DNA of 64,000 nt from Bacillota bacterium (GTDB taxonomy: Bacteria; Bacillota; Clostridia; Lachnospirales; Lachnospiraceae), in contig JAEWSH010000037.1 in assembly GCA_023398375.1 (NCBI GenBank), positions 310,001 to 374,000 on the forward strand, written 5' to 3'. A model generated the notes under the pieces. The model ran no database searches and was not told where the DNA came from. It saw nothing but the letters and a program-made list of their open reading frames with translations. A program made the position numbers and the translations under genes. The first letter of the stretch is position 1. Each line of letters starts with the position of its first letter. This document shows positions 8,463 to 16,522 of the stretch, piece after piece.

Positions 8463-9158
8463 TTACTGATAAAACCAATCAAAGTTAATTTCATTGAAAT
8501 GCTTTATTATTGCATGTTTACCCTCCCATGCTTTATAATCATTCTCATCCGAATCTACAATAACAATTTTACCTGCACCTGATTTTTCAGCTGCCTGTAT
8601 ACCTGAAGTTGAGTCTTCAAAAATGACAATATCCTCATCATGTACTCCTAAAACATCCATAGCCTTAAGGAATAAATCCGGAAAAGGCTTTCCTCTCATA
8701 GAACCATCATTATAAATGATATTTTCTCTTTTAAACCATTTGAGGAGATTAAGCTCCTTGATGTAAAATTCAACATTTTCTAATCCAGAAGCTGTTGCAA
8801 TCACAAACGGGATATTTTGATTTTTCAATTTTTCAAATAATTCAATCACACCTTCTGCCAAGGAAAAATTATCTGTTTCATTACATAAATTCTGATATCC
8901 GTATTCTTTCTCAAGAGTATAATGTACTAACTCTTCTTCCGTTAATTCCTTATTAAATAAATCTATCAGTATCTCCTTATTCAAACGTCCGTGAATCCGC
9001 TTATGTTTTTCTTCGTCAGATAAAGAGAACCCGTACTTATCTAAAAAAAAATCCCATGCTTTATTATGTAAATGGGTATCCCATAACAAAGTTCCATTAA
9101 AATCAAAAATAACCCCTTTTTTTTTCATACTACTCTTATTTGATATTTTGTAAGACAT
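8463..9158 (-). CDS. HAD-superfamily phosphatase (beta-phosphoglucomutase-like)
   Basis: A 231-residue HAD hydrolase with a C1-type helical cap. Motif I is DFNGTLL (near residue 19), so the nucleophilic Asp is present but the usual second Asp (the general acid) is Asn. Motif II is the Thr of VIATASG, motif III the Lys of GKPFPD, and motif IV EDSTSGI. The closest groups are sugar-phosphate phosphatases and phosphoglucomutases. The Asn variant occurs in some HAD groups, so the protein need not be inactive, but phosphomutase activity is less likely. The start is supported by GGAG about 10 bases before the ATG. It lies in the repeat-bounded island, next to an AraC regulator and a GH5 glycosidase, which suggests use of a phosphorylated sugar. 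Confidence 0.85.
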   Translation of the reverse strand: MSYKISNKSSMKKKGVIFDFNGTLLWDTHLHNKAWDFFLDKYGFSLSDEEKHKRIHGRLNKEILIDLFNKELTEEELVHYTLEKEYGYQNLCNETDNFSLAEGVIELFEKLKNQNIPFVIATASGLENVEFYIKELNLLKWFKRENIIYNDGSMRGKPFPDLFLKAMDVLGVHDEDIVIFEDSTSGIQAAEKSGAGKIVIVDSDENDYKAWEGKHAIIKHFNEINFDWFYQ

Positions 9159-9331
9159 ATCTCCAACTCCTCTATATTATTATACTGATATATATTTTCT
9201 TTGAACATTTGGCTTAGTTATGTTATTCCTAGAAAAGCTTATTCAGCAGATGTTTCTTTTAAGCGACTGCAAAATTGAACAGGGAAGGCAGCACCAAATA
9301 ATACTTATATAAATTCAACACTCTGATAGCT

Positions 9332-10081
9332 TCACTCGCTCCAATTCGTTCCATAATATTTCCTTCGATACTGCATGGGGGTCATCTTGGTCTCACTCTT
9401 GAACATACTGATAAAGTGGCTCTGAGAATTAAACGCCAAGAAATTCCCAATTTCAACAAAACTATACTCTGAATATCGGAGCAAGTCCTTAGCAGTAGCA
9501 ACTCGCTCCCTTCGAATATACTGGCTAATTGTTATCCCGACCTCCTTTTTAAATAGCGCACAAAGATAATTAGGATTTAGGTGAACATAATTGCCGATTC
9601 CGCTGATACTAATCTGGGAATGTAAATTTCTTCTGATAAAACCCATACTCAATTGCACCTTTTGAGAGACGATCCGCTCCATATATAATTTTTGCATACG
9701 CTTTGTATAATCGAAAATCATTTTATTATGTAATCCCGTTACTTGGTCACAGTTACCGCAGAGATCAGTCCTTTGGATATACAAATCACTGAGTGTGTAC
9801 GCCGTTTCTTCATCCATTCCGCCTTCCATGCAAAATCGTGTAATTAATGCTATTGATACGATCAAATGATATTTCATGTTACGTAGCGAGTCATCGGATA
9901 AATGCCCCAAACCTTCACTATTCAGAGGAATCATAATTTGCTTCACAAGCTCAATTTTTCCATTCTTTATAGCGCTGTAAACAGATAATTCATAGTTGTA
10001 TGGCAAATGTTGAATTTTGTGCTCCCGTTGATGAAATAAAGCTTGCGATAACTCTAAATCAATGTTTTCATTTCTTATCAT
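9332..10081 (-). CDS. AraC-family transcriptional regulator
   Basis: A 249-residue protein with a C-terminal double helix-turn-helix over about residues 145-245: ISISGIGNYVHLNPNYLCAL for the first and YSFVEIGNFLAFNSQSHFIS for the second, ending in the family signature KMTPMQYRRKYY. The N-terminal 140 residues resemble the helical sensor region of clostridial carbohydrate-responsive AraC proteins rather than a cupin; I see no cupin His residues. GGGAAG lies 8 bases before the ATG. It is divergent from the GH5 gene across a 153-base, very AT-rich gap, so it probably controls that gene. There is no transmembrane segment, so the signal is cytoplasmic. Confidence 0.9.
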   Translation of the reverse strand: MIRNENIDLELSQALFHQREHKIQHLPYNYELSVYSAIKNGKIELVKQIMIPLNSEGLGHLSDDSLRNMKYHLIVSIALITRFCMEGGMDEETAYTLSDLYIQRTDLCGNCDQVTGLHNKMIFDYTKRMQKLYMERIVSQKVQLSMGFIRRNLHSQISISGIGNYVHLNPNYLCALFKKEVGITISQYIRRERVATAKDLLRYSEYSFVEIGNFLAFNSQSHFISMFKSETKMTPMQYRRKYYGTNWSE

Positions 10082-10234
10082 TAATTCACTTCCCTTTGAA
10101 TATTATTGATTTTCTTTTCTAAGCTATATTATACACATAAATAATGTGAAATTTATTATGAATATGAATATTATAATATATTTGTCAAGGTTTATGTACT
10201 ATATTTAACTTAAAAATAGCTGAAAGGAAAAAGC

Positions 10235-11245
10235 ATGAAAGAATTGATGGGTTTCAAGAAAGGTATAAATTTGGGTGGCTGGTTATCACAGTCCCCTCAT
10301 ACAAAACAGCATTATGATACTTTTATTATTGAGGATGATATTAAGCGAATAAGCACGTGGGAACTAGACCACATCCGACTTCCCATTGATAATGAACTAG
10401 TTGAGCTCCAAGACGGTTCTTTCAATGCACAAGGATTTCTTTATATTGACGCGTGTATTGATTGGTGTAAGAAATACGGACTAAACATCGTACTGGATTT
10501 ACATAAAACCACAGGGTATTATTGTGATGATGCTCAAACAGGAAATCTTTTTAACAATACCTTGCTGCAAGAACGATTCATACAGCTCTGGATTGAATTT
10601 GCAAAGCGCTATGGTGCAGAAAGTGAAACAATAGCGTTCGAGTTGTTAAATGAAGTTGTTGAGTTTGCACATATCCAAGCATGGAATGACCTTATTAAGA
10701 AGACTATTCCAGCTATTCGTAAATACGCACCAAAAACATTCATTTTGTTTGGTGGAGTACGACGGAATAGTGTCAAATCAATAGCAACCCTAGATGCACC
10801 ATATGATGATCGAGTTGCTTATACATTTCATTTCTATGAACCTATTGTTTTCACACATCAAAAAGCATATTGGGTTGAAAACATTTCAGATGATGTTGAG
10901 CTTGAATACCCCGCACCACTTAATCGGTATAAAGAGTTGTCAAAACCGTTAGGCGAAACAGGCATCTATGTAACAGAAGAACTCGGAGGAGAAATGGGAA
11001 TATCTTTTATTGAACGACTCTTTCTAGAAGGTGTGGCCATAGCAGAAGCAGCGGGTGTCCCCCTATACTGCAGCGAGTATGGCGTCATTGATCAAGCCCC
11101 ACTTGCAAGCACACTGCTTTGGTTCATGGACATGAATACATTGTTCAAGAAGTATAACATCAGTCGTGCTGCTTGGACTTACAAGGGAAAAGAATTCGGT
11201 ATAACAGATCAACCAATTTATAATGAATTAATAGAATTTTTGTAA
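10235..11245 (+). CDS. Glycoside hydrolase family 5, cytoplasmic
   Basis: A 336-residue single-domain GH5 (cellulase-like) beta/alpha barrel. The expected residues are visible: HIRLP near 46-50, LDLH near 87-90, the acid/base Glu of LLNE (E140), the H199/Y201 pair in FHFYEP, and the nucleophile Glu of YCSEYG (E281), with a final AAWTYKG tryptophan (W317). No signal peptide, carbohydrate-binding module, dockerin or anchor is present, so the enzyme probably acts inside the cell on imported oligosaccharides (beta-glucan- or mannan-derived) or glycosides. GAAAGGA precedes the ATG. Its neighbours are a divergent AraC regulator and a HAD phosphatase. The substrate cannot be assigned from sequence. 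Confidence 0.88.
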   Translation: MKELMGFKKGINLGGWLSQSPHTKQHYDTFIIEDDIKRISTWELDHIRLPIDNELVELQDGSFNAQGFLYIDACIDWCKKYGLNIVLDLHKTTGYYCDDAQTGNLFNNTLLQERFIQLWIEFAKRYGAESETIAFELLNEVVEFAHIQAWNDLIKKTIPAIRKYAPKTFILFGGVRRNSVKSIATLDAPYDDRVAYTFHFYEPIVFTHQKAYWVENISDDVELEYPAPLNRYKELSKPLGETGIYVTEELGGEMGISFIERLFLEGVAIAEAAGVPLYCSEYGVIDQAPLASTLLWFMDMNTLFKKYNISRAAWTYKGKEFGITDQPIYNELIEFL

Positions 11246-11555
11246 GACATCTATAAATTTTTACTACTCTTTTGTTTTTCTAATAAGCTCTCGGCAGTAA
11301 ATATAATTAAAACCCATTTGAAAAGGGAACCTTGTTCCTCTTTTGTGGTAGGAAATCCGATCGTATGAAAGGATTGCTCTGGATGGGAAATGGATTCTTG
11401 CTTTTAATAAAAATCTACTAATGTTTGTGCAAAACAGAGAAAATAATTGTCTGTTTTTAAACAGACAAGCCGGCTGAAATGACAGTTTTATCAGCCATTT
11501 CAGAAGCCACTCAGAGTCTACATTTTCTTCGACAGCAGACAAACCGTCTCATCAT
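11246..11555. other. Intergenic stretch between GH5 and repeat copy 2; hairpins and possible gene remnant
   Basis: No convincing gene. A perfect palindrome (TTGTCTGTTT/AAACAGACAA, 11447-11468) and a second stem (CTGAAATG/CATTTCAG) lie 200-245 bases after the GH5 stop and could act as transcript 3' ends, although no long T-run follows. A 92-codon minus-strand frame crosses the region but has no ribosome-binding site or recognisable motif. A different minus frame ends with a protein-like tail just before 11250. These may be traces of a decayed gene. Confidence 0.4.
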
Positions 11556-11788
11556 GATCGGTTTATCACTAAACAGTCTATATGAAATAGCAGCAAATGG
11601 ATTATCCATAAGGAGACCGTTTGACGCCATCGGTACTTAGTTTGTGGCAGATAAAATCTGTCACAAACTTATGTACCGCTATGAGCGGCAACCGAGTGAG
11701 AACGTGTCTTCCGTTGGGTAACCATTCGCTGCTATTGGTTCGATAACTATAGGTGATAACTTATGCACATGAAAAGGGGCGCCGCCAA
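11556..11788 (-). repeat. Long imperfect palindrome, copy 2 (long form)
   Basis: On the minus strand it repeats copy 1 nearly base for base: GGCGCCCC, CATGTGCATAA, the arm with AATAGCAGCGAATGG, then GGTCTCC, GGATAATCCATTTGCTGC and the closing GTTTAGTGATAAAC. Between the arms it carries about 84 extra bases absent from copy 1. These include a strong hairpin of their own (CGGTAC...GTACCG enclosing GTTTGTG/CACAAAC and CAGAT/ATCTG). It begins 28 bases after the sigF stop. Confidence 0.75.
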
Positions 11789-11816
11789 ATCGACACACCC
11801 TTTTTATCTGCTATTT

Positions 11817-12533
11817 TTATTCCAAATGACTGCGCATATACTTTAATATTTTTTTTTCAAGTCTGGATACCTGAACTTGACTGATATGCAGAAAAGCAGC
11901 AACCTCCATTTGTGTTTTATTTTCATAGTATCTTAGTTTTATTAATTGCCGTTCCTGTTCCTGCAGACCATTCATCAACTGCTCTAATAATATATGATTT
12001 ACAAGTTCCTCATGTTCATCTTTTTCAACAGGAAGCTTGTCTACCAAAAATATCTCATTTCCTTCTGATTGGTAAACACTTTTATAGATTGACTCTACTT
12101 CTATATTAGCTTCCATCGCCATTACAATCTCATCTTGTGACAGTCCTGTCACATCTGCAATCTCCGTAATCGTGGCATCTCTGCCTAATGTATGCCCCAG
12201 TGCTTCTCTTGCCTGCTTTACCTTCCATCCATTCTCCTTAATCGCCCTGCTTACTTTTACCATTCCATCATCTCTTAAAAATCTTTTGATTTCTCCGCTG
12301 ATCATGGGGACCGCATAAGTAGAAAATTTTACTTCATAAGATAAATCAAATTTATCAATGGCTTTCATCAGACCAATACTGCCTATTTGAAATAAATCCT
12401 CTACATCTACCCCTCGTCCCCAAAAGCGCTTCACGATATGATGCACTAATCCGAGATTCTTTTCTATGAGTATCTTTCTTGCTTCTTTATCTCCTTCCTG
12501 CGCCTGTGCAATTAATACCGCGGTATCTTCCAT
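11817..12533 (-). CDS. sigF: RNA polymerase forespore sigma factor SigF
   Basis: A 238-residue sigma-70-family factor and the third gene of spoIIA. Region 2 runs from EDLFQIGSIGLMKAIDKF to MISGEIKRFLRDDG (about 45-100), a region 3 follows, and region 4 at the C-terminus has the helix-turn-helix KTQMEVAAFLHISQVQVSRL. Length and gene order identify it as SigF, the first forespore-specific sigma factor, held inactive by SpoIIAB. Its ATG directly follows the spoIIAB TAA with GAGGAA upstream, so the two are translationally coupled. In many relatives spoVA genes follow closely; here the palindromic repeat, island and exporter genes intervene. Confidence 0.95.
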   Translation of the reverse strand: MEDTAVLIAQAQEGDKEARKILIEKNLGLVHHIVKRFWGRGVDVEDLFQIGSIGLMKAIDKFDLSYEVKFSTYAVPMISGEIKRFLRDDGMVKVSRAIKENGWKVKQAREALGHTLGRDATITEIADVTGLSQDEIVMAMEANIEVESIYKSVYQSEGNEIFLVDKLPVEKDEHEELVNHILLEQLMNGLQEQERQLIKLRYYENKTQMEVAAFLHISQVQVSRLEKKILKYMRSHLE

Positions 12534-12980
12534 TTACGATTCCTCGTCATGAATCCACGGCGTTGTTCCTAACTTTTTCACCATCTGAATTTTTGTTCCT
12601 TTTCCAATTTCCGATTCTACCTGTAAATTGTCCATAAATGCCTCCATAAATGCAAACCCCATTCCGGAACGATCTAATTCCGGCTTTGTCGTATATAAGG
12701 GCTCCATTGCTTTTTCCACATCTTCAATTCCTTTACCTTGATCTTCAATGGTAATCGCTAATACGTCTCCCACTAATTCACAAGTTATGTATACTTTTCC
12801 CTCTTCTCCATCGTAACCATGTATAATTGAATTGGTTACAGCTTCCGAAACTGCGGTTTTTACATCTGCTACTTCTTCCAGTGTTGGATCCAAAGATGCC
12901 ATAAAAGCTGCTACTGCGATTCTTGCAAATCCTTCATTTTCTGATATTGCATCGAATTCCAGTTTCATTTCATTTCTCAT
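12534..12980 (-). CDS. spoIIAB: Anti-sigma-F factor (serine kinase) SpoIIAB
   Basis: A 148-residue GHKL-fold kinase that binds SigF and phosphorylates SpoIIAA. The N-box SEAVTNSIIHGYDG, the G1 loop DQGKGI and the lid/G2 segment TTKPELDRSGMGF are intact. I placed the start at 12980 because the product then begins MRNEMKLEF, matching the start of Bacillus SpoIIAB (MKNEMHIEF), and AAAGGAG lies about 10 bases upstream. The frame stays open for 35 more codons to an ATG at 13085, four bases after the spoIIAA stop, with its own GGAG. A longer form therefore cannot be excluded. Confidence 0.93.
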   Translation of the reverse strand: MRNEMKLEFDAISENEGFARIAVAAFMASLDPTLEEVADVKTAVSEAVTNSIIHGYDGEEGKVYITCELVGDVLAITIEDQGKGIEDVEKAMEPLYTTKPELDRSGMGFAFMEAFMDNLQVESEIGKGTKIQMVKKLGTTPWIHDEES

Positions 12981-13089
12981 ATCTCGTTTTCTCCTTTCAG
13001 TCATTCGGATTACCATCCCCTGAATTTCTTTTCCAGACTTTTCACGTTCCATTATTTCTTTTTCCAATACCTCTCTACTTTGCATCGCC

Positions 13090-13398
13090 CTACTCCATAA
13101 TTTCTATAATTTTATTTAATCCTGACATTTTCAGTATCCTTTTAATCTGAGTATCTGCATGAATCGCAAATACTTTCCCCCCAAAACATTGAATCATCTT
13201 GTAGCGCCCCATGATAACACCAACTCCGGAACTATCCATGAATCTGGTATCTTCAAAATCAAAAACTATATTTTTTACATCTTCATGCACAATTAAATGG
13301 TCTGCTCTTTTTCTTATGTAAACCGATTTGTGGTGATCCAGTTCCTCTGGCATCCTCACCATCAAATAGTTTTCAATAATCTTAAAATCTTCTTCCAT
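13090..13398 (-). CDS. spoIIAA: Anti-sigma-F factor antagonist SpoIIAA
   Basis: A 102-residue STAS-domain protein. The phosphorylation loop FMDSSGVGVIMGRY carries the target Ser (Ser57, equivalent to Ser58 of Bacillus SpoIIAA). In its unphosphorylated form it releases SigF from SpoIIAB; SpoIIE, not in this window, would be the phosphatase. It is the first gene of spoIIA, with AAGGAG about 8 bases before the ATG. I looked for a SigH-type promoter upstream and found only a poor match (TAGGGAAAAA without a clear GAAT), so the promoter is not annotated. Confidence 0.94.
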   Translation of the reverse strand: MEEDFKIIENYLMVRMPEELDHHKSVYIRKRADHLIVHEDVKNIVFDFEDTRFMDSSGVGVIMGRYKMIQCFGGKVFAIHADTQIKRILKMSGLNKIIEIME

Positions 13399-13472
13399 AC
13401 AACTTCTCCTTTTCTTTTTTTACAAACCTTTCGTTTTTTCCCTATAAATAAAACATTTTCATCATAATACGC

Positions 13473-13507
13473 AAAAAAAGAGAACATAAACTATTATGTC
13501 CTCTTTT
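13473..13507 (-). terminator. Terminator of the folC-TPR transcript (upstream of spoIIA)
   Basis: A 14-bp stem with one mismatch (AAAAGAG(A)ACATAA, 13476-13489, with TTATGTCCTCTTTT, 13494-13507) and a 4-base loop, followed on the minus strand by seven T. It separates the TPR gene from the spoIIA promoter region. The A/T-rich flanks could let it work in both directions. Confidence 0.8.
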
Positions 13508-13623
13508 GTATTTTTTATTCCCTTGTTTCATTTGTTATCTATAGGAAATTCCATACAGCAGCAGAATGCTTCGGCATTTTTCCAATGTGAACTGGTTCGC
13601 TGTTGCGAGCTTGTTCGTTATTT

Positions 13624-15036
13624 TTACTGTGCATTTAATTCGGTAAGATTTTCTTCTGCCTTTCTAGCTCTTTCTGTATCCGGGAAAAGCTCACTTACCT
13701 GTGTGTAAAATTTCTTTGCATTTGTAATATCACCGTTCTTATTATATGCATTAGCCAGATTATAAAGCGCATCAGTATTGGTATTATCAAATTCAAAGGC
13801 TTTGGTCAGATCAACAATTGCCTTACTATAATCACCTTTCTTATATGCACTATATCCTGAATTATAATAGGATTTTGATACCTTAGGTCCAACATCATCC
13901 ATCAATTTCTGATACAGATCCTTGAATTCTGTAGAAGTCTTATCTCCTAATTCCTCTAAATCAATTGTTGCAAGTACATCTGCAATCTTTAAAACATCAG
14001 TAGGATCATATAGATAGATCTGCGCAGCTTTCAACAGATTATCACTTGCCTGAAGTGCACCATCCGAGCCTTCATACGTATCCACCTGAGACTGTAACTT
14101 CGCATTACTTTCTGTCAAAGAGTCTACTTGAATCTGCAATTCTTCAATTTTTGATGTCTTTACATCAGATTGCTCACTTACTGTTTTAAGTTCCTGATTT
14201 ATATTTGCCTTTTCTGCACTGATTCGTGCCGGCAAAATCAGAAACCAGGCAATAGCAAGACCGATCACTGCACCGATCACAATATTAAATATGGAAGAAG
14301 CGCCTGACTGTTCTTTCACATTCATTGGCTGAATAATAGTTTCATTACCGCTCTGGTATTTAATAACTTCATCAGAAGTATTCTTTTTATCTTTATTACT
14401 CTTACTTTTATCATCATCAACACTGCTTACCTGATTAATTTCTTTCAGATAGCGAAGCGTTGTCGTATTATTTGCATCCACTGCACAGCATTTCATCAAT
14501 TCTCTGCGGGCTTTTTCCCAGTCTTCTGCATGAATATAAATCAACGCCAAAAGCTGGTGAGCCCTGACAAACTTTGGATTCAGTGACAATACTTTTTTCA
14601 ATTGGATGACCGCCAGATCCAGACTATCCTGGTTACAATAGGAAAGTGCCTGATTATACTTTTTAATTGTCTGGTTAATCGTATCTAGTCTGGCTGGACT
14701 TGTCTGTATTGCATTGATGTAATCATCTGCTATGTTCTTGTCCGTACGAATATTTTTACTGATGACCCATTCACTTAACGCCGCTACTACTTCCCCTGTT
14801 TCATAATATACCAGCCCTAATAAATTTCTTGCTTTGATATTATTTTTATTAAATTTCAGGCTTTGCCGCAGACTTGTTACAGCTCCTGATAAATCTCTGA
14901 CATTCGCCTTTTCTAATCCATCATTATAAAAGCGATTCGATATATGAATTATCTTTTTATATACGGAAACATCAGCTCCACAACCAGTGCAAAAGTCTTT
15001 TTCAGATAAACGACAACCACAATTATAACAATTCAT
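13624..15036 (-). CDS. Zinc-ribbon, TPR-repeat single-pass membrane protein
   Basis: 470 residues. It starts with a zinc ribbon of two CxxC knuckles (CYNCG and CTGCG, residues 3-19). A first set of TPR helices spans about 30-200 (AVTSLRQSLKFNKNNIKARN and AVIQLKKVLSLNPKFVRAHQ are typical). A linker of charged residues leads to one transmembrane helix (IFNIVIGAVIGLAIAWFLIL, about 250-270), then a coiled coil (275-325), and C-terminal TPRs (390-465). The topology puts the zinc ribbon and first TPRs in the cytoplasm and the second TPR set outside, a scaffold linking the two sides. Such proteins are common in Lachnospiraceae but without assigned function. It follows the 46-residue gene by 13 bases. 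Confidence 0.8.
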   Translation of the reverse strand: MNCYNCGCRLSEKDFCTGCGADVSVYKKIIHISNRFYNDGLEKANVRDLSGAVTSLRQSLKFNKNNIKARNLLGLVYYETGEVVAALSEWVISKNIRTDKNIADDYINAIQTSPARLDTINQTIKKYNQALSYCNQDSLDLAVIQLKKVLSLNPKFVRAHQLLALIYIHAEDWEKARRELMKCCAVDANNTTTLRYLKEINQVSSVDDDKSKSNKDKKNTSDEVIKYQSGNETIIQPMNVKEQSGASSIFNIVIGAVIGLAIAWFLILPARISAEKANINQELKTVSEQSDVKTSKIEELQIQVDSLTESNAKLQSQVDTYEGSDGALQASDNLLKAAQIYLYDPTDVLKIADVLATIDLEELGDKTSTEFKDLYQKLMDDVGPKVSKSYYNSGYSAYKKGDYSKAIVDLTKAFEFDNTNTDALYNLANAYNKNGDITNAKKFYTQVSELFPDTERARKAEENLTELNAQ

Positions 15037-15049
15037 GCCCCATTTACCT

Positions 15050-15190
15050 CTATTCTTCCTTCATATCCTTAATCATTCCCACTAATACATCTGCCATATC
15101 TGTTAAATCTTGATTGTAAATAGCTTCTTCTGCTTCTTCTATTTCCAAACTAGGATGAAATTTCTTTAATTCTTCTTCAAAATTAATCAT
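15050..15190 (-). CDS. Conserved-looking 46-residue acidic small protein
   Basis: An open frame of 47 codons between folC and the TPR gene. It begins MINFEEELKKFHPSLEIEEA and ends with MIKDMKEE; the product is acidic and wholly helical in character, with no membrane segment. The evidence for translation is strong: a perfect AAGGAGG lies 7 bases before the ATG, inside the last codons of folC, whose TAA is 4 bases upstream, and the stop is 13 bases from the next gene. I do not recognise a family. A role linked to the neighbouring TPR membrane protein is a guess from position only. Confidence 0.7.
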   Translation of the reverse strand: MINFEEELKKFHPSLEIEEAEEAIYNQDLTDMADVLVGMIKDMKEE

Positions 15191-15194
15191 TCTA

Positions 15195-16481
15195 TTACCT
15201 CCTTAAGATTTCTTTCACTAAACCAACCAAGTATAATGACCCTACAATATACAGCCTGTCTTCTTTCCCTTTGTTTTGCAGACAATTCCTAAATGCCTTG
15301 TCAGCATCTTCATAAAGATAAAGTTCTTTTGTATATTTAAGAAATATATTTTCCAACTGTTCCAGTTCTACGCCCCGGCTTCCTGGTATCTTTGTAACTG
15401 ACACCCGCGTAAACAGCCCTGATTCCATCAATCTCCTGATCATTGCCATATAATCTTTGTCATTTACAACTGCAAATAGTAAATGATTTTTTCTGCAATT
15501 GATTGCTTTCAGGGTATCCACAAAGGCTTCTATTCCATCTTCATTGTGTGCACCATCCGCAATAACACCAGGAAGAATCTCTTCCATACGTCCTTCCCAT
15601 CTGGTCGCCGCAACTCCTTTTATCAATTGTTCCTTTGTGATTGTATGTGCCTTATCGATTACTTCCACCGTCCTGACTGCCAATGCTGCATTCATCACTT
15701 GATAGAGTGCACAAGAAGATAAAGTAAGTCTAATATAACCATAATACTTAGATTCTAATGAAAAATCAATGCTTTTATAGGTATTTTTTAAAATATTAAA
15801 GTTATTACTATCGACCGGAAATGTCGGACTTTGTAGTTTCCCAGCTTCTGATTCAATGACTCTGGTCACCTCCTCTTTGTCATTCAGAAAAATTACCGGA
15901 GTGCACCTTTTAATGATTCCTGCCTTTTCTCCTGCTATTTTCTCTAATGTATCCCCCAGATACTCACAATGATCCAGCCCTATCTTTGTAATAACAGCAG
16001 CAATCGGATTTTTTATAATATTTGTCGCATCCAGTCGACCACCTAATCCAGTTTCTAAAATAATAAATTCTACTTTTTCTTCTTCAAATATCACCATCCC
16101 AATAAAAAAAAGAATCTCAAAAAAAGTAGGATGATATACCCTACCTTCTCCATTCCATTCTGATACTTTCTTCATTACAGAACGAAATGCAAACAGGAAT
16201 AATTCCTCTGTAACAATCTGTCCCGCTATCCGAAAACGTTCTAACATAGATACCAGATGTGGTGAGGTGAACATACCTGTCCGATAACCTGCTGTTTCAA
16301 GGATTGCATCTAAATAGGCACAAACCGAACCTTTCCCATTTGTGCCCGCAATATGAATTATCTTACTGCTTTCTCCTGGTTTTCCAAGTCTTTCATAAAA
16401 TTCAACGGTACTTTTCGAATCATTTTTTTTTGTAAACTTTGGGATTGAAAGTATGTATTCTTCTGCCTCCTGATAAGTCAT
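15195..16481 (-). CDS. folC: Bifunctional folylpolyglutamate/dihydrofolate synthase
   Basis: About 428 residues. It adds glutamates to folates (and may make dihydrofolate), in the cytoplasm. The ATP loop HIAGTNGKGSV is at about 43-53; the FTSPHLVSMLERFRI, ETGLGGRLDATNII and ITKIGLDHCEYLG motifs of the Mur-ligase-like domain follow, and the C-terminal domain contains VIADGAHNEDGIEAF. The ATG at 16481 (MTYQEAEEY) is preceded by GGGAG at a good spacing, so I prefer it to the ATG four codons upstream. It lies 41 bases after the DUF342 gene and is coupled to the small 46-residue gene downstream. Confidence 0.93.
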   Translation of the reverse strand: MTYQEAEEYILSIPKFTKKNDSKSTVEFYERLGKPGESSKIIHIAGTNGKGSVCAYLDAILETAGYRTGMFTSPHLVSMLERFRIAGQIVTEELFLFAFRSVMKKVSEWNGEGRVYHPTFFEILFFIGMVIFEEEKVEFIILETGLGGRLDATNIIKNPIAAVITKIGLDHCEYLGDTLEKIAGEKAGIIKRCTPVIFLNDKEEVTRVIESEAGKLQSPTFPVDSNNFNILKNTYKSIDFSLESKYYGYIRLTLSSCALYQVMNAALAVRTVEVIDKAHTITKEQLIKGVAATRWEGRMEEILPGVIADGAHNEDGIEAFVDTLKAINCRKNHLLFAVVNDKDYMAMIRRLMESGLFTRVSVTKIPGSRGVELEQLENIFLKYTKELYLYEDADKAFRNCLQNKGKEDRLYIVGSLYLVGLVKEILRR

Positions 16482-16522
16482 TTCTGCTCCCATCCACCGT
16501 TCTGCCGGTATTCCCTTTTTTC

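Noticed and set aside
11331..11341. GAACCTTGTTC as a LexA box
   Set aside because: The half-sites are three, not four, bases apart and no gene starts nearby.
11264..11542. 92-codon minus-strand frame next to repeat copy 2
   Set aside because: No ribosome site, no recognisable motif, and it crosses two strong palindromes; treated as a possible remnant only.
13399..13460. SigH promoter for spoIIA
   Set aside because: TAGGGAAAAA resembles the -35 but no GAAT-type -10 is found at the right spacing.
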